From assembly GCF_945859705.1 (NCBI RefSeq), contig NC_079134.1, positions 165,017,718 through 165,081,717 on the forward strand: a stretch of 64,000 nt of DNA, in the 5' to 3' direction. Origin of the DNA: Episyrphus balteatus. Lineage: Eukaryota > Arthropoda > Insecta > Diptera > Syrphidae. The notes beneath the pieces are model-generated. The model saw only the letters and a list, made by a program, of their open reading frames with translations, did no database searches and was not told the origin of the DNA. Below are positions 1 through 9,830 of the stretch, one piece after another. Every line of letters starts with the position of its first letter. Within the stretch, counting starts at the first letter, position 1. A program made the translations under genes and the position numbers.

Positions 1-1440
1 ATAGATTAAAATGGCCATACTTCGGTTAATTTTCAATGAAAAAAATTTAGTGAGTACAGCATTTTGAAGGAAATTTAATCTTCTTTTTTTCTTTGGAGCA
101 ATGTTTATGTCTGGAAATGGAAATTTTTTTTTTCAATTTAAAAAAAAAAACATTATTCTAATAGGAAATTCAATTCTCTACAAAAAGAGAGCAATATAGT
201 AAAATTTTGCTCGGTTTACGAGATATATTGAAAAAACCAAAAAGGGGGCTTTTACACCCCTATCTTCAGTTTCAACCCTCTCATTTAATAGCACTCCGCG
301 GTTTTATCTTCTCTTGTAACCCATTGAACGATTCCTGCAATAAAAACGCGTGAACGTCTTAGTTCCTTTCTAAATGACATAATCAATTTATTAAAATATA
401 TCAATTGGTCAAAGTTTTCAGCCATTTTGTCAGATTTTCAGAGCTTAAAAAAATCAGATCATTAAATTCATGGAGCAATTAATACCAACCAAACATTATG
501 AAGCACTATTGAATATCGCAGAGACTTGAAATTTGGTGAAAGACTAGAGGTGGTAGTTTCTGGATAAGAAAAATTTTCATACATATTTTAGGTTTTCTTT
601 TCAGGGGGCGTAACAACCGCCCATTTTTGACTTTTGTATTTCAACATGTGGAGAATTTGGGTTCATTTTTAACAATTATGATTTTGTTCACATTATTAAC
701 TTTTCCGAAAAACTTAGAAAAAGCTCAATATAACTATACAAATTGTAAGAAATAGGCGACCATTTTTAACTTTAAACATTTTTATTTTTGTACACATAAT
801 GGGCTTTTGAGTGCGTATTGACTGGTAAGACGGTTTTTATATACCGATTGTTGAAAAAATATGTCGATTAGTAAAAGGCCAACTACTTTAAATATAATTT
901 TAGATAATATGGATTATGTAAAAATATCGATATTTTTAGAAGATTGAGTTTCCGATGATAAGTTTTCATGGCAACAAAGACATTATAATGAGTAGTGATT
1001 TAGGGAAGGCGCGAACTTGAAAAATTACATTTGCTTGTACGTAGTTAGGAAAAAATTGGCTTCTTTATTCGCGGTCGTATCAACGTAACTGGCAAAATTA
1101 ACCATTAAATTTTGAGGTAGTATTTTCGTGATTAAAACTAAAATTGTATATAATATTTCCAAAAGGACACATCTCCGAATTTTAATCAAATGTACTTTTT
1201 GAGGGTGCTTTTTCCGAATTTGAAAAGGGTTTTTGTCTAAAAAAATTTCTTTTCAGTATAATTTAATGGGATATAAAACAATAAACACAGGTAAGTAACC
1301 TTGAGACTCCAGTATTTTTGATTGTTCTAAGTCCCATCATATTTTATTCTAAGTCCACTTTTTATTTAAGGAAAGTGCGTACTTGTATAGGAATAGTTCT
1401 ATGTCCAATTTTGGGTTTTTTGTTTTAAAAAAATATTTAA
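1..1440. other. AT-rich noncoding DNA
   Basis: No credible coding segment is visible. The stretch is A/T homopolymer-rich and reads as intron or intergenic DNA. The only recognisable part is a block near 478-635 (listed separately) that resembles the tandem repeat at 34.8-35.1 kb. Confidence 0.6.
478..635 (+). repeat. Single copy of a dispersed ~140-bp repeat
   Basis: The block contains 'gacttgaaatttggtg' followed about 80 bp later by 'cagggggcgtaacaaccgcc' and 'catttttgac'. The same order, with closely matching wording, occurs twice in tandem near 34.83-35.10 kb (cttgaaatttggtag, then gggggcgtgccaaccgccca). This marks an interspersed family of at least three copies in the window. I cannot assign it to a known transposon class. 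Confidence 0.55.
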
Positions 1441-1449
1441 AAATAGTAT

Positions 1450-1827
1450 GGGAACGGGTCGTTATTCTGTATTCCAAAATTCTGTATGACCAGAATTCTG
1501 TATTTCAATAAAAAATTCTGTATGAACATAATTGTGTTTTCCATTATTCTGCTTTTCTATTATTCTGTATTTCAAAATTCTGTAAATCCAAAATTCTGTT
1601 TTCAAAATTTTGGAAATGCATTATTCTGCTTTTTGGAATTCTGTATATTCCAATCCTATACTTCTTTGTCCTGCCTGTTGCCTGTTGTCCTGTTGAACAA
1701 TTTCTATTAAATTAACAAACAATTTAAAATGCAGAATTTTGGAATACAGAATTTTGAAATACAGAATTTTGGAATACAGAATTTTGGAATCCGAATTTTG
1801 GCACATACAGAATTTCGACCCCAACCC
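1450..1827. mobile_element. Miniature FoldBack-like (MULE-type) element
   Basis: The element starts GGGAACGGGTCG and ends CGACCCCAACCC, a 12-bp imperfect terminal inverted repeat. It is flanked by the perfect 9-bp direct repeat AAATAGTAT (1441-1449 and 1828-1836). Inside the left end are several copies of a roughly 15-bp unit containing CAAAATTCTGTATT. The right end carries the same unit in opposite orientation (about 1730-1815, TTTTGGAATACAGA). The middle is unrelated. Tandemly repeated inverted ends plus a 9-bp target duplication are the hallmarks of Drosophila FoldBack elements, which fall with the MULE superfamily. No transposase is encoded, so the copy is nonautonomous. Confidence 0.75.
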
Positions 1828-1993
1828 AAATAGTATGCACCTACGAATGAGGTAAACTTGTATGGTTTTTTCAAGAGAAAAGAACAAACTTTAGAAAAAA
1901 CATAACTTGACTGGCGAACGAACATAAAAATGTCGCTTTAAACCAATTTGAAACTTAAAAATCGTTCCCTGTAAAAATTGCCTTTTGTGAGTT

Positions 1994-2023
1994 AGAACAA
2001 TTTTGCTCTACGCCGACGCTATA
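1994..2023 (+). pseudogene. Reverse transcriptase YADD-box scrap
   Basis: Reads 'agaacaattttgctctac' then 'gccgacgctat', translating TILLYADAI then stop. The same DNA occurs at 41.7 kb, where it reads TILLYADDIAI, a non-LTR reverse transcriptase active-site box. Here the second catalytic Asp codon is Ala, and no other reverse transcriptase motif is seen around it. It is a tiny decayed LINE remnant, or a copy captured by another repeat. Confidence 0.4.
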
Positions 2024-2185
2024 TAGTTTTTTGAAAAAGTATTTTTCACTTTAAATGTTCGTACTTTCCTCTGATTGAAAAACCCTCTGTAGGCACACCT
2101 CTTTTTTGTGACGTGATAGGCACACGGGTGCGAATTTGGTTCATACTTTTTCATGTCGTTACAACTTTTTTCGGTCTCAATATTT

Positions 2186-2431
2186 GTGCCCTTAATTATG
2201 AAAGTGGACTAAGTCACTCCTAAAAATGGCATCAAATCTAGCCTAAAAATAATTATTATTTAAGGGGTAAAGTTTATTTGAAAGCTAAATTGCAGTAAAT
2301 AAACTTATTTATTGCTCCTCTAGTGATTTCATAAAAGAAATATAATTAAATCGTTATAAGAAAATTATTATGTAAATTTTTCTTCAAACAATGTAAAAAG
2401 TGACTTAGTCTACTTTCATAATCATGGGCAC
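2186..2431. mobile_element. TIR element (GTGCCC ends) inserted in piggyBac-like MITE
   Basis: Roughly 34-bp terminal inverted repeats. The left end reads GTGCCCTTAATTATGAAAGT and the right end, reverse-complemented, reads GTGCCCATGATTATGAAAGT; both continue into (G/A)GACTAAGTCACT. The 21.2-kb copy of the host MITE is continuous across this point, which proves an insertion. The interior is AT-rich and noncoding. The target duplication cannot be fixed with certainty (ATT-like on both sides), so the superfamily is unassigned. Confidence 0.7.
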
Positions 2432-2734
2432 ATTAAAAAGAGAATCATACATGAAATTGATGTAGAATTTTCCGAGGAATTCGAATATTGTTTTCACAAT
2501 TCCGAAAAACAATATTTTCACCCTAATAAAGAGACATTTTTGTGACCACTTTTTTGAAAATCGTACACCCAGAGAAAAAACGCATAGTAATTTTTAATCC
2601 GTTCTACATTGAATCAATGGTGAAAAATATATTCATTCATTTTCTAAAAATCGTCCTATGCTTAACTTACAGTTTGTCACATCAATTTTTATAAGTGAGA
2701 TGGCACAGTGGTAAAGCACAAGCTTGTCAACCCA

Positions 2735-3164
2735 CACAGAGAAAAATATGACCCGCTAAAAACTAACAGATTGCCATATTGTTTTACCGTCCATACATTT
2801 CATAAGGAAATCTTATTAAAATCAACGATTAATAAGGTTTTTTTAAGGAGATTTCTTATTATTTTTATAGAGAAAATCTTATTAAAATTTGACTGAAAAG
2901 TTAATTTTTTTTGCAACTTAGCACTACAACAAAAATCGCGATCAATATTTTCATGGCAGGTTGGTTCAGGTGGTAAGGTGGGCGACTGATGATTTGAAGT
3001 CTCCAGTTCGATTCCCAGCCTGGTCATCGTTTTTTTTATTTTTTTGCAGATTTTAAAACAATAAGGAAAACCCGATTGTTTTAATAAGGTTTCCTTCTTG
3101 GATGAAAACCATAGAGAAATCTTATTGTTTTTGTTCTATTTTATGTGGTCTATTTTTCTCTGTG
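2735..3164. mobile_element. TIR element with internal tRNA-like sequence (inner)
   Basis: Left end CACAGAGAAAAATATGACC; right end, reverse-complemented, CACAGAGAAAAATAGACC. It lies between the two halves of the outer tRNA-like sequence, so it inserted into it. Subterminal motifs AATAAGGTTT and AAATCTTATT recur in both halves in inverted order. In the centre is a second tRNA-like segment followed by a run of eight T (3030-3037), like a Pol III terminator. A clear target duplication is not visible (perhaps CA). No protein is encoded. Confidence 0.65.
2955..3037 (+). other. tRNA-like sequence with Pol III-type boxes (inner)
   Basis: TGGTTCAGGTGG (2962-2973) fits the A-box. AGTTCGATTCC (3005-3015) fits the B-box. 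A T8 run begins at 3030. CAGGTTGG near 2957 can pair with CCAGCCTG near 3015. The canonical T-stem is not intact. The overall wording ('ggcgactgatga' then 'ttcgattccc') strongly recalls an arthropod tRNA. It lies at the centre of the inner TIR element. Confidence 0.5.
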
Positions 3165-3413
3165 CAGGTATAGCAGGTTCGATCCCCAGCGGATGTCAGT
3201 TTTACTTTTTTTTATTTTTTTTAATGTGTGAACAACTTAGATTTAAAGTGTACTACTTTGATTCAATCATTTTCCACTTTAGGCTAAAAATGTAGTGATT
3301 TTTCATTGATTCAAAGTGGTTTCGATTGATTTTACGTTGTTTTTTGGCTCAGTGTAGTTTTTTTTTTATTATTTTCCTGCCAAATTCGCACCCGTGTGCC
3401 GACAGAGGGTTAA

Positions 3414-6400
3414 GAATAAATTACCTACAAGTATAGATAGGGTTTTCGGAATTTTCTCGTTGGTATTTATACAAATTTTTAATATCTTTGCACCTGTGAC
3501 GCTCCCCTCAGTTTTTCTTATTCCTGAGCATAGTTTTTAAAAACTATTGTACTTAAAAGAAATTAGAGAACCACTTTTATAATGAAACTTTGAGTTTTTC
3601 AAATAAAAATGCAAACAACCTCCTTTTAAAAAATAAAAATAAAAGTTTGGATAGAATTCAATAGTTTTTAGTTGACTCACAAAATTTGAAATAGGTTTGA
3701 TCAAAAAGTTTAATTATCTGTTATGAAAGCTCACTTCAAAGTCACTCACTTAATCATGACTTGTAAATGCATGATCCAAAATGTTAATGTTGACTTAGGT
3801 ACAAATTCGTTTCAAATTGTTCAACTATTTAATATTTAACGATAAATTTATTAAACATAAAATTTAATAAAAGCTTCAGCTGACACAAAAGTAATAATTT
3901 TTAAATTTCTCTCAATTTTCAAAAGAACACTCACATCAATTTATAAACCATTTGCTAAAATTCCCACAAAACCCATCAACTAAAATTACTGAAACATGTA
4001 TCAAAAGAACACTTTACAAGAAGATTTCTTCCTTAAAACTTTTTAAATGGTCTCACTCTTACACCTTCTTCTCCAACAAAAATTAAACAACACGCATAAG
4101 CAAGTTCACGAAATTCTGTCATGCATTTAATTCAGTTAAAGCATATAAATATTAACCTATTTTCGCATGACAGTTAAGGCAGTCAGGCAGTCACAGGCCA
4201 GGCCAGGCACAGAGAGAAGCAATTTTCCGATTGAAGGATTTTCCTAAAAGAGCCTCTTTCTTTCGCTTCAAAGGAGAACTGAGAGAGAGAGAAAGAAAGA
4301 CACACACAGCACCTTTCAAATCCTCCTATACACATCCTACTATAAAATCCTACTTAATAATACATTCCGCCATATTGACTTTATCGATTTTTATGCTAGT
4401 TTTACCATGACGTCTGACTGCTGTCGCCGCCCCGCCATGATTCCCAACCGAAAGAACCTACTGTGCACAGTGTGTGTTTAAGGATAAAAGAAGACAACAA
4501 TAGGTTAAAACCTTTACTGGGTTGTTGGCGACACCAATGCCATATAGATGGCGGGAAAAAATGGAACAATAGAAACTACACACTGACTCTCGACTGTTAA
4601 TCAAAAGTATAGCTGAATTTATATATTTTATTAACCTAATTTGCTGAATTACGTTTTCTGTGAGTCTCGAGAAATGAAACGAATGATGAATAAATACCTG
4701 ACTGGATGGGATATCAGGTAGAAGGAAGAACTCATCACTCTTTTGGTTTGAAGGGTTCCCACTTTCCACACACTTCCTATATCCTTAAACTCACGAATGG
4801 TAAACGAGGTGGAAAAGTGCTGTCGCAATATACTATTGGCTTTGGCTTCTTCAAGGTGAAGTGGGTGGTAATTTTTTGTTGCCAACAAAGTTAATCGTAA
4901 AGAAAAAAAAAACATAAGCAATTTCTTTTTTTTTCCATAAACTTATGTTTTTCTGTATTTTTTCTTATATGAAAAATAAAAATCAAAATAAAATTTTAAA
5001 AATAAGAAAACGCAAAATCAATAATGTGAATCTCTTGTTCAGTAGCAGCAGTCACACTTTTCTGTTCTTCGAATAAATTAGTGTTGTTGGTTGTTTGGTT
5101 GACGACAATCATGGCATTGGATCTGCTAAAAAAAAAAAACATGGTTTTGTCTGCTGCTGTGTCAAGAAGAAGGCAAGGACATGTGTTTGGAAAAGTGTCC
5201 TCAGTCATAATTTAAGGATAGCTCGTGCCAAGTTGGCTCAAGTTAATGAAATTACTATTTAAATAGCTATACACAAAAGTGCATTAACGGATTACTTTTA
5301 GTAAATCGAGCTTTGTTTTCTTTGGGAAACTAAATATATAATTAATTTTGTTTCAATGTCAAACGGAAGAAGTATAGTAATTGAATAAGTTTCCCCGAAG
5401 GGCAAATGTATGTTTGTACTTTTGTTTATTTTATTAGCTAATAGAAATAACTATCAATTTATTGGGTTGAGTGATTTTCATTGGTTTTGTAATATGTCAA
5501 TTGAAAGAAGTTTACAGGAAAATCATGATGTTGGGCAAACAATAGGGTTGTAGGGATCTATTTTAAGCATTCAGCGTTTTCTAAGAAAATCTAATTATTT
5601 GAATAATAATAGAGTCAACTGGATTGATGCAAAGTAAATTAACTTTGTCGGATACAACTATTGCTTATTTTAAACTTACCATGTCTAATTTGGTGGAAGG
5701 AGGAAACTTTATGAATACTTTGTTGAAGGCTTATTCGAAGAAACGCGACGATGCACACAAATCGGTTTCTAATGAATTTAACAACTCCGGGATATTGTTT
5801 ATAATGTGCATCTTGAAATGTCAACTAGTTTCATTGTTCGATTGGGTATAAACAAATTTATATAAGAATTTAAAATTCAATAGGTCACTGTGGCGTATGC
5901 GTAACATTTTCATTTATTGAAACTGAATTACTATTCTACGAAAATACTATCGCTGTTGACCAAATTTGTTTTTGGGGAACCTTCTTTGAAGTCCGAAATA
6001 ATATAATTGTTCAAACGAAGTTTTATAAATGAATAGCTAACTTCTGAAGTTGATAGGATGTTTTTTAATACCACTTCAAATATCAGGTACAATTGCACAG
6101 ACTTTTTCTTAAGAATTAAAAACCCAAATGCTTAATTGATAGATGCAGTGAAAGCATAAAGTTGTCAGAATTTAATAGCACTTACAATTTCCATGTAAAA
6201 GCATTATTTTTATTAAAATCTTCTCGTTAAAACCAGTTGTTGTAGGTTTCTAATATAGGTCCGACTTTTTTTTTGAAGAATTTTGATCATTAGTTTTTCA
6301 AATTAATCATCCCAATCAAGTTAAAGTATGTGATCTTAATCGATTCATCAACATTTTCTTTTCATTTTGTCAACGAACTTATTTAAGATTTTTAATTTTT

Positions 6401-6489
6401 GTTAGGTAACAAACTGAAGTCTTTTTAGAAATCCAGTGCATTTTCAACTGTATATTTTATAGCAGTATTTTTTTTGAGTATTTTTTTTG
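3414..6489. other. Noncoding stretch, no gene seen
   Basis: AT-rich DNA without a supported exon. The part at 4190-4460 is richer in GC, with a repeated 'ccaggccaggc' motif, a GAGA-type purine tract (4278-4300) and 'gccgccccgcc'. This could be a regulatory element, but nothing decides it. The open frames at 4.46-5.2 kb lack codon structure or a recognised domain. Confidence 0.5.
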
Positions 6490-6490
6490 T

Positions 6491-6560
6491 CCTGAAGAAG
6501 GGTGTATCCACGCCCGCAACATCGACGAAATATTAAATCACAAGATAGACCTACTCCTAC
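6491..6560 (+). mobile_element. Possible Penelope-like retroelement 3' remnant
   Basis: 'cctgaagaagggtgtatc' followed by 'cgcccgcaacatcgacgaaa' resembles the CCTGAAGAnGGC...GCCGAAACGTCG hairpin found near the 3' end of many animal Penelope-like elements. The arms GGGTG and CACGCCC can pair imperfectly. No reverse transcriptase or GIY-YIG coding is visible upstream, so at most this is a short truncated copy. Confidence 0.35.
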
Positions 6561-6620
6561 AGCCCACTTAGCATCATAATTTTGATTAATAAAAGGTCAC
6601 AGAAAAAGGATAAATTCTTA

Positions 6621-6921
6621 GGCCGTGTGTGAATTGCGTTAAATAGTTAAATTCGTGTTAAATTTTTGACACTATTGAGGTGAATAAAAAATTTTCAGCT
6701 GTTAAAAATTTATTGGGCTCTGGGACCTGGTTAAATTTGAGTTAAATTTTTTTTGCAGATGGTTTTGTTTTGTTTTTTTTTTTTTTAAAGGAGTATCATG
6801 GCAGAAAAAAGGCAGACAAAATTTTAAACAATAAATTCTTTTTTTGAAATTATTTTGTTCACCTCAATAGTGTCAAAAATTTAACACGGATTTAACTATT
6901 TAACGCAATTCACACACGGCC
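6621..6921. mobile_element. PIF/Harbinger-like MITE, complete copy
   Basis: A 301-bp element with about 65-bp TIRs starting GGCCGTGTGTGAATTGCG and ending in its complement. It is flanked by the 3-bp direct repeat TTA (6618-6620, 6922-6924). GGCC termini with a TTA/TAA target duplication fit PIF/Harbinger. The interior contains a long T run and no coding sequence. A related, truncated copy lies at 55.88 kb. Confidence 0.8.
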
Positions 6922-6924
6922 TTA

Positions 6925-7499
6925 GAAAAAAATTGGCGATGATACAGAAAAGCAATCTTAAGGAAACCATTTTTCTTATTTCGAGAAAAACATTTAAGGC
7001 CTTTTTTTCAATATTCAAATTTCATTGTTCGAAAATGTTAATAGAGGTAGTTTTCAAAATAGGTACATACATATATTTTCTTAAAAAAATCAGAAAAGTA
7101 TTCAAACTTACAAGGAAATCAAAACACTTAAAAAATGTGTAGTATGCAACATTTTTAAAACATTGCATATAAGCGTGTCGACGAAATTTGCAAAAAATTG
7201 GCTCAGCCGTTTTTGATAAGCCGTATAGATAAAAATCTGAAAAAATTAGAGAATTGTTCTTTTTTTTCATTAATTTTCGAAAAAAAAAATGTTCTCATTA
7301 TGTCTATTCCTTTTATGTATTATATTCACATGTTTCACATGTATTATGTTAAAAAGTCGAAAAAAAAACTATTTTTGCTCTTTACTGTTAAATTGCAAAG
7401 TGTGGCAAAAAAAAACTAAACTTACATAGTTAAAAATCAGTATTTTTAAAATAAAAACTTTTTTTTTAGAATTCTGTTTTTTTTTTCGAAAAAAAAAAA
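6925..7499. other. Noncoding AT-rich DNA
   Basis: Very high A/T with many homopolymers. Short frames (7022-7419) are lysine/phenylalanine-rich chance translations. No feature is recognised. Confidence 0.5.
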
Positions 7500-7680
7500 A
7501 TCAATAAAATATTGATTGTTTACTTGGCAATTTTTCAAATAACTTTAAAAATCGGTAATTAAATCAGTATTTTACTGATACAAACTATAGAACTTGGTAC
7601 ACTTTTATATATCAGTTTTTTTTGTGCCAGCATAAATTCAACATAGAAAAACTTGGGTCTTTTTTAACAGCTATGTTGAA
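7500..7680. repeat. Half copy of the 35.15-kb foldback repeat
   Basis: 7514-7560 ('gattgtttacttggcaat' onward) matches the loop-side part of the 35.15-kb foldback almost word for word. Then 'gaacttggtacactttta', 'tgtgccagcataaattca' and 'aacatagaaaaacttggg' follow in the same order as its right arm. The left arm is not recognisable here, so this copy is degraded and no longer folds perfectly. Confidence 0.65.
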
Positions 7681-9367
7681 TATAAAGTGGTCTATCAGAT
7701 TGATGCATAATATCGGAAATTTAAAAAAATAAAGAACTCATATAGTCTCCATGAAAGTAATTTATTACTTATTCAAAAAAATAAAAGTTTTTATCAAAAG
7801 ATATCTTGTCCAAAAAAGTGTACATTTTTCTTTTTTAATCGGAATTCATTCTTTAACAAATTTAATTTTAAGATATCAGTGAACTTATACTACTTATTAT
7901 GGCATTCTTACTTCAAAGTCCAGTAAAATCAAATGTTCCACAAGGAATCCATCATGGACCGTTTCTTTTTCTTATTTTCTCAAATTATATTTGATGAATA
8001 ATGGTTAACTTTAAATGATTTCTTTTGTTTTTCAACATTTCAATTTTCCAGGTACAAAGACTTTCAAAATTGACATCAAAAAGGGGACACTAGGAACATT
8101 TTCGGAGTGAGAAGAAAAAAACCTCTCTTTTTCATTGCTTATTTTTAGAAGCAATTTAATAAACCCTCATTCAAGATGTTTTTGCAGAAATGTGTTTCAA
8201 GGAGAAGCTAAAAGAACGCTAACACCACATACCTACATCGGTAGGTATTTCAATTTTGAGAGGAAGTTAAAAAATATGTCACCAAAACACAAACTACAAC
8301 TTTTGCTTGCTGACAAATTTTGTTTTCAAAACAAAACAAAAAAAAATGGAAAAATTATGCAATACTTTCTCCATACACTCCATCATCCTAAAGTCTCAAT
8401 ACTTATAGGTAGCTTTAACTATATTTTTTTTTTTTCTTTGTTAAAACACAAAAATAGCGTGCTACATTCTATCCGTGTTTTCAAAGCATCAGAAAAGGAA
8501 ACGAAGAAAGAATTAAAAAAAAAAATCAAAACACAACCACATTGCATGTTTGTCAGACATTATTATGGTTGAAGAAAATAGGTAGTTGAAACAAAATTGT
8601 ATTATTTTTCGTGCAATTGCATTCAAATTTATTTAAAAGAAAAATGTTATTGGCCTCTATATCATCATTTCCTCCGGTTAATTTAGTTATTGGTTTTAGT
8701 TTGGTTTATTTTTGGTTAAAATGCAATAAAAATTCATGCTGAATGTTAAAGAATTTATTTCAATTGCTCTCACCTTTAAGTAGTTTTTTTTTTTGTATGT
8801 GTGTTTGTATAATAAATCATCGACCCTTTTTACCTTGAACTTTTCATAAAAAAAAGTAAGCCCCAACATAAAATGAGTTACACAAAGAAGAAGAAGAAAA
8901 AAATTCTGTATCATTCCAATCACCTTTTAGGTTAATTTATCGACAAAACCTTTTTGCTATTTTCATGTATTTTTTTTTGCAAAAATCAAATAAAAAAAAA
9001 ATAAAGTAGATTGAACAGTGTATACCCACCACAGAAAAAAAATTACAATAAAAAAAGCTACAACAACATTAAGAAGAAGAGAGACAAAAAAAAACTACAA
9101 AGAGATACAAAAAAAGCAAATTCAGCAAGCAATATCAATATTTTTAAAAAGAGAAAGAGAGAAGAAGAAAAAACAACACCGTTACATAAACTCTCTGCAT
9201 TTTTTTATTTTTTTTTGAAGAGATATACTTGTCAATTTTACATCAATTAAAATTAAAAATTTATACAAACAAAAAAAAAAAAAACATCAAAGAAAACAAT
9301 AAAAAAAAATTCTGAACTGCTTTTTTTCTTGAAGAGAGAGAAAGATGAAGAAAGAACAGATAAACGC
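7681..9367. other. Probable intron of the minus-strand gene
   Basis: Lies immediately downstream, on the minus strand, of the splice donor at 9371/9370. AT-rich, with poly-A/T runs throughout and purine-rich A/G tracts at 8880-8900 and 9060-9180. No acceptor followed by an open frame could be recognised. The open frame at 8135-8572 (+) is compositionally biased (Lys/Phe/Asn) and opposite to the exon; I treat it as chance. Confidence 0.5.
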
Positions 9368-9371
9368 TTAC

Positions 9372-9580
9372 CTCGATCCGACAATCATTGGACGTCCCTT
9401 GGAGGCTAATAAATCATCTGTGTCACCACCGCTATTGCCATTACTACCAACAACTTGACCAATCGCTCGCTTAACAGATTCGAACATCGATTGTGGGCCG
9501 GTAGGTTCTGTTGTTTGATTGTAGATGGCGCTATTTGGGTTATCACCCAACGATATGTAACCTCCCTCAGCTTGAGGCAT
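9372..9580 (-). CDS. First coding exon of unidentified gene (form A)
   Basis: Sixty-nine codons plus two bases, read leftwards. It starts at ATG 9580-9578 in the context acacAAAAAAATGCC, close to the fly start consensus. The exon ends at G 9372, directly before GTAAGCG, a strong 5' splice site; two codons later the frame hits a stop, which fits a true exon edge. The peptide begins MPQAEGGYISLGDNPNSA and is hydrophilic, rich in Gly, Asn, Ser and Asp, with a DDLL motif near residue 55 and no signal peptide or membrane segment. It looks like a cytoplasmic N-terminal tail. Balanced composition contrasts with the Lys/Phe/Ile chance frames nearby. Phase at the donor is 2, the same as the exon at 58.6 kb. 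I do not recognise the protein. Confidence 0.7.
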
Positions 9581-9830
9581 TTTTTTGTGTCCTTTTTTTG
9601 GCTTTCTTTTTGCTTTAAATACTTATCTTAAGATTGTTGTTGTTGGGTTGTAAATACTCGCATAGAAAGGACGGATATAATTTTCTGCTTTTTTTAATAG
9701 TTTTTGGTTTTGTATATGTAGCAGCCAAAGCGTTGCGTGCGAGTTGCGAGAGCGTTGCGTTGCGTGAACGTAAACGTAATCAGCGAAGCAACAATCCAAT
9801 TTGCAAAAATTTTGTTTTTCAATTTTTTGT
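9581..9830 (-). promoter_or_regulatory. 5' UTR and likely promoter of exon A
   Basis: Directly upstream of the MPQAEGG start codon. It has an A-rich leader, then CAACAACAACAA (about 9636-9648 on the plus strand as TTGTTGTTG), then a GC-rich block at 9720-9790 with repeated AACGCAACGC-type words (plus strand 'gttgcgtgcgagttgcgaga'). Such a GC-rich island in very AT-rich surroundings, just before an initiator codon, suggests a transcription start in or just above it. No TATA box or initiator can be assigned with confidence. Confidence 0.45.

Larger units (their letters stand above)
2691..3200 (+). other. tRNA-like sequence split by an insertion (outer)
   Basis: The 5' part (about 2691-2734) includes TGGCACAGTGG, an exact match to the classic tRNA A-box form. 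The 3' part (3165-3200) includes GGTTCGATCCC, close to the B-box consensus, followed by T-rich DNA. Joined without the inner element, the spacing of the boxes is tRNA-like. The T-stem does not pair well, so this is a tRNA-derived, SINE-head-like sequence rather than a working tRNA gene. Confidence 0.5.
2564..3356. mobile_element. TIR element with internal tRNA-like sequence (outer)
   Basis: Left end TACACCCAGAGAAAAAACG; right end, reverse-complemented, TACACTGAGCCAAAAAAC. About 60 bp further in, both ends share TTGAATCAATG. It interrupts the piggyBac-like MITE, which resumes at 'cctgccaaattcgcacccg'. Its centre carries a tRNA-like sequence split by a second, inner TIR element: a TGGCACAGTGG A-box match at 2701-2711 on the left, and a GGTTCGATCCC B-box match at 3176-3186 on the right. 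No transposase. Its termini resemble those of the inner element (CAC..GAGAAAAA), suggesting one family. Target duplication not resolved. Confidence 0.6.
2083..3409. mobile_element. piggyBac-like MITE, copy A, interrupted by nested elements
   Basis: The left end is CCCTCTGTAGGCACACC. The right end is GTGTGCCGACAGAGGG followed by TTAA (3410-3413). An uninterrupted 241-bp copy in opposite orientation lies at 21.23 kb with TTAA on both sides. CCC termini with a TTAA target duplication indicate the piggyBac superfamily. Only about 240-350 bp of this copy is the MITE itself. The alignment with the 21.2-kb copy is broken at 2186-2431 and at about 2564-3356, each break being a separate TIR element. 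The left TTAA has decayed. No coding capacity. Confidence 0.75.

Noticed and set aside
2955..3037. Functional tRNA gene
   Set aside because: Boxes and terminator fit, but the T-stem does not pair; it sits at the centre of a TIR element, so called tRNA-like only.
6491..6540. Hammerhead ribozyme (CTGAAGA ... CGACGAAA)
   Set aside because: The core resembles CUGANGA...GAAA but stem II pairs poorly and stems I/III cannot be drawn; Penelope-like remnant is the better reading.
8135..8572. 145-codon plus-strand open frame, the longest in the window
   Set aside because: Composition (Lys, Phe, Asn, Ser) is what AT-rich DNA gives by chance; no start context, domain or splice signals.
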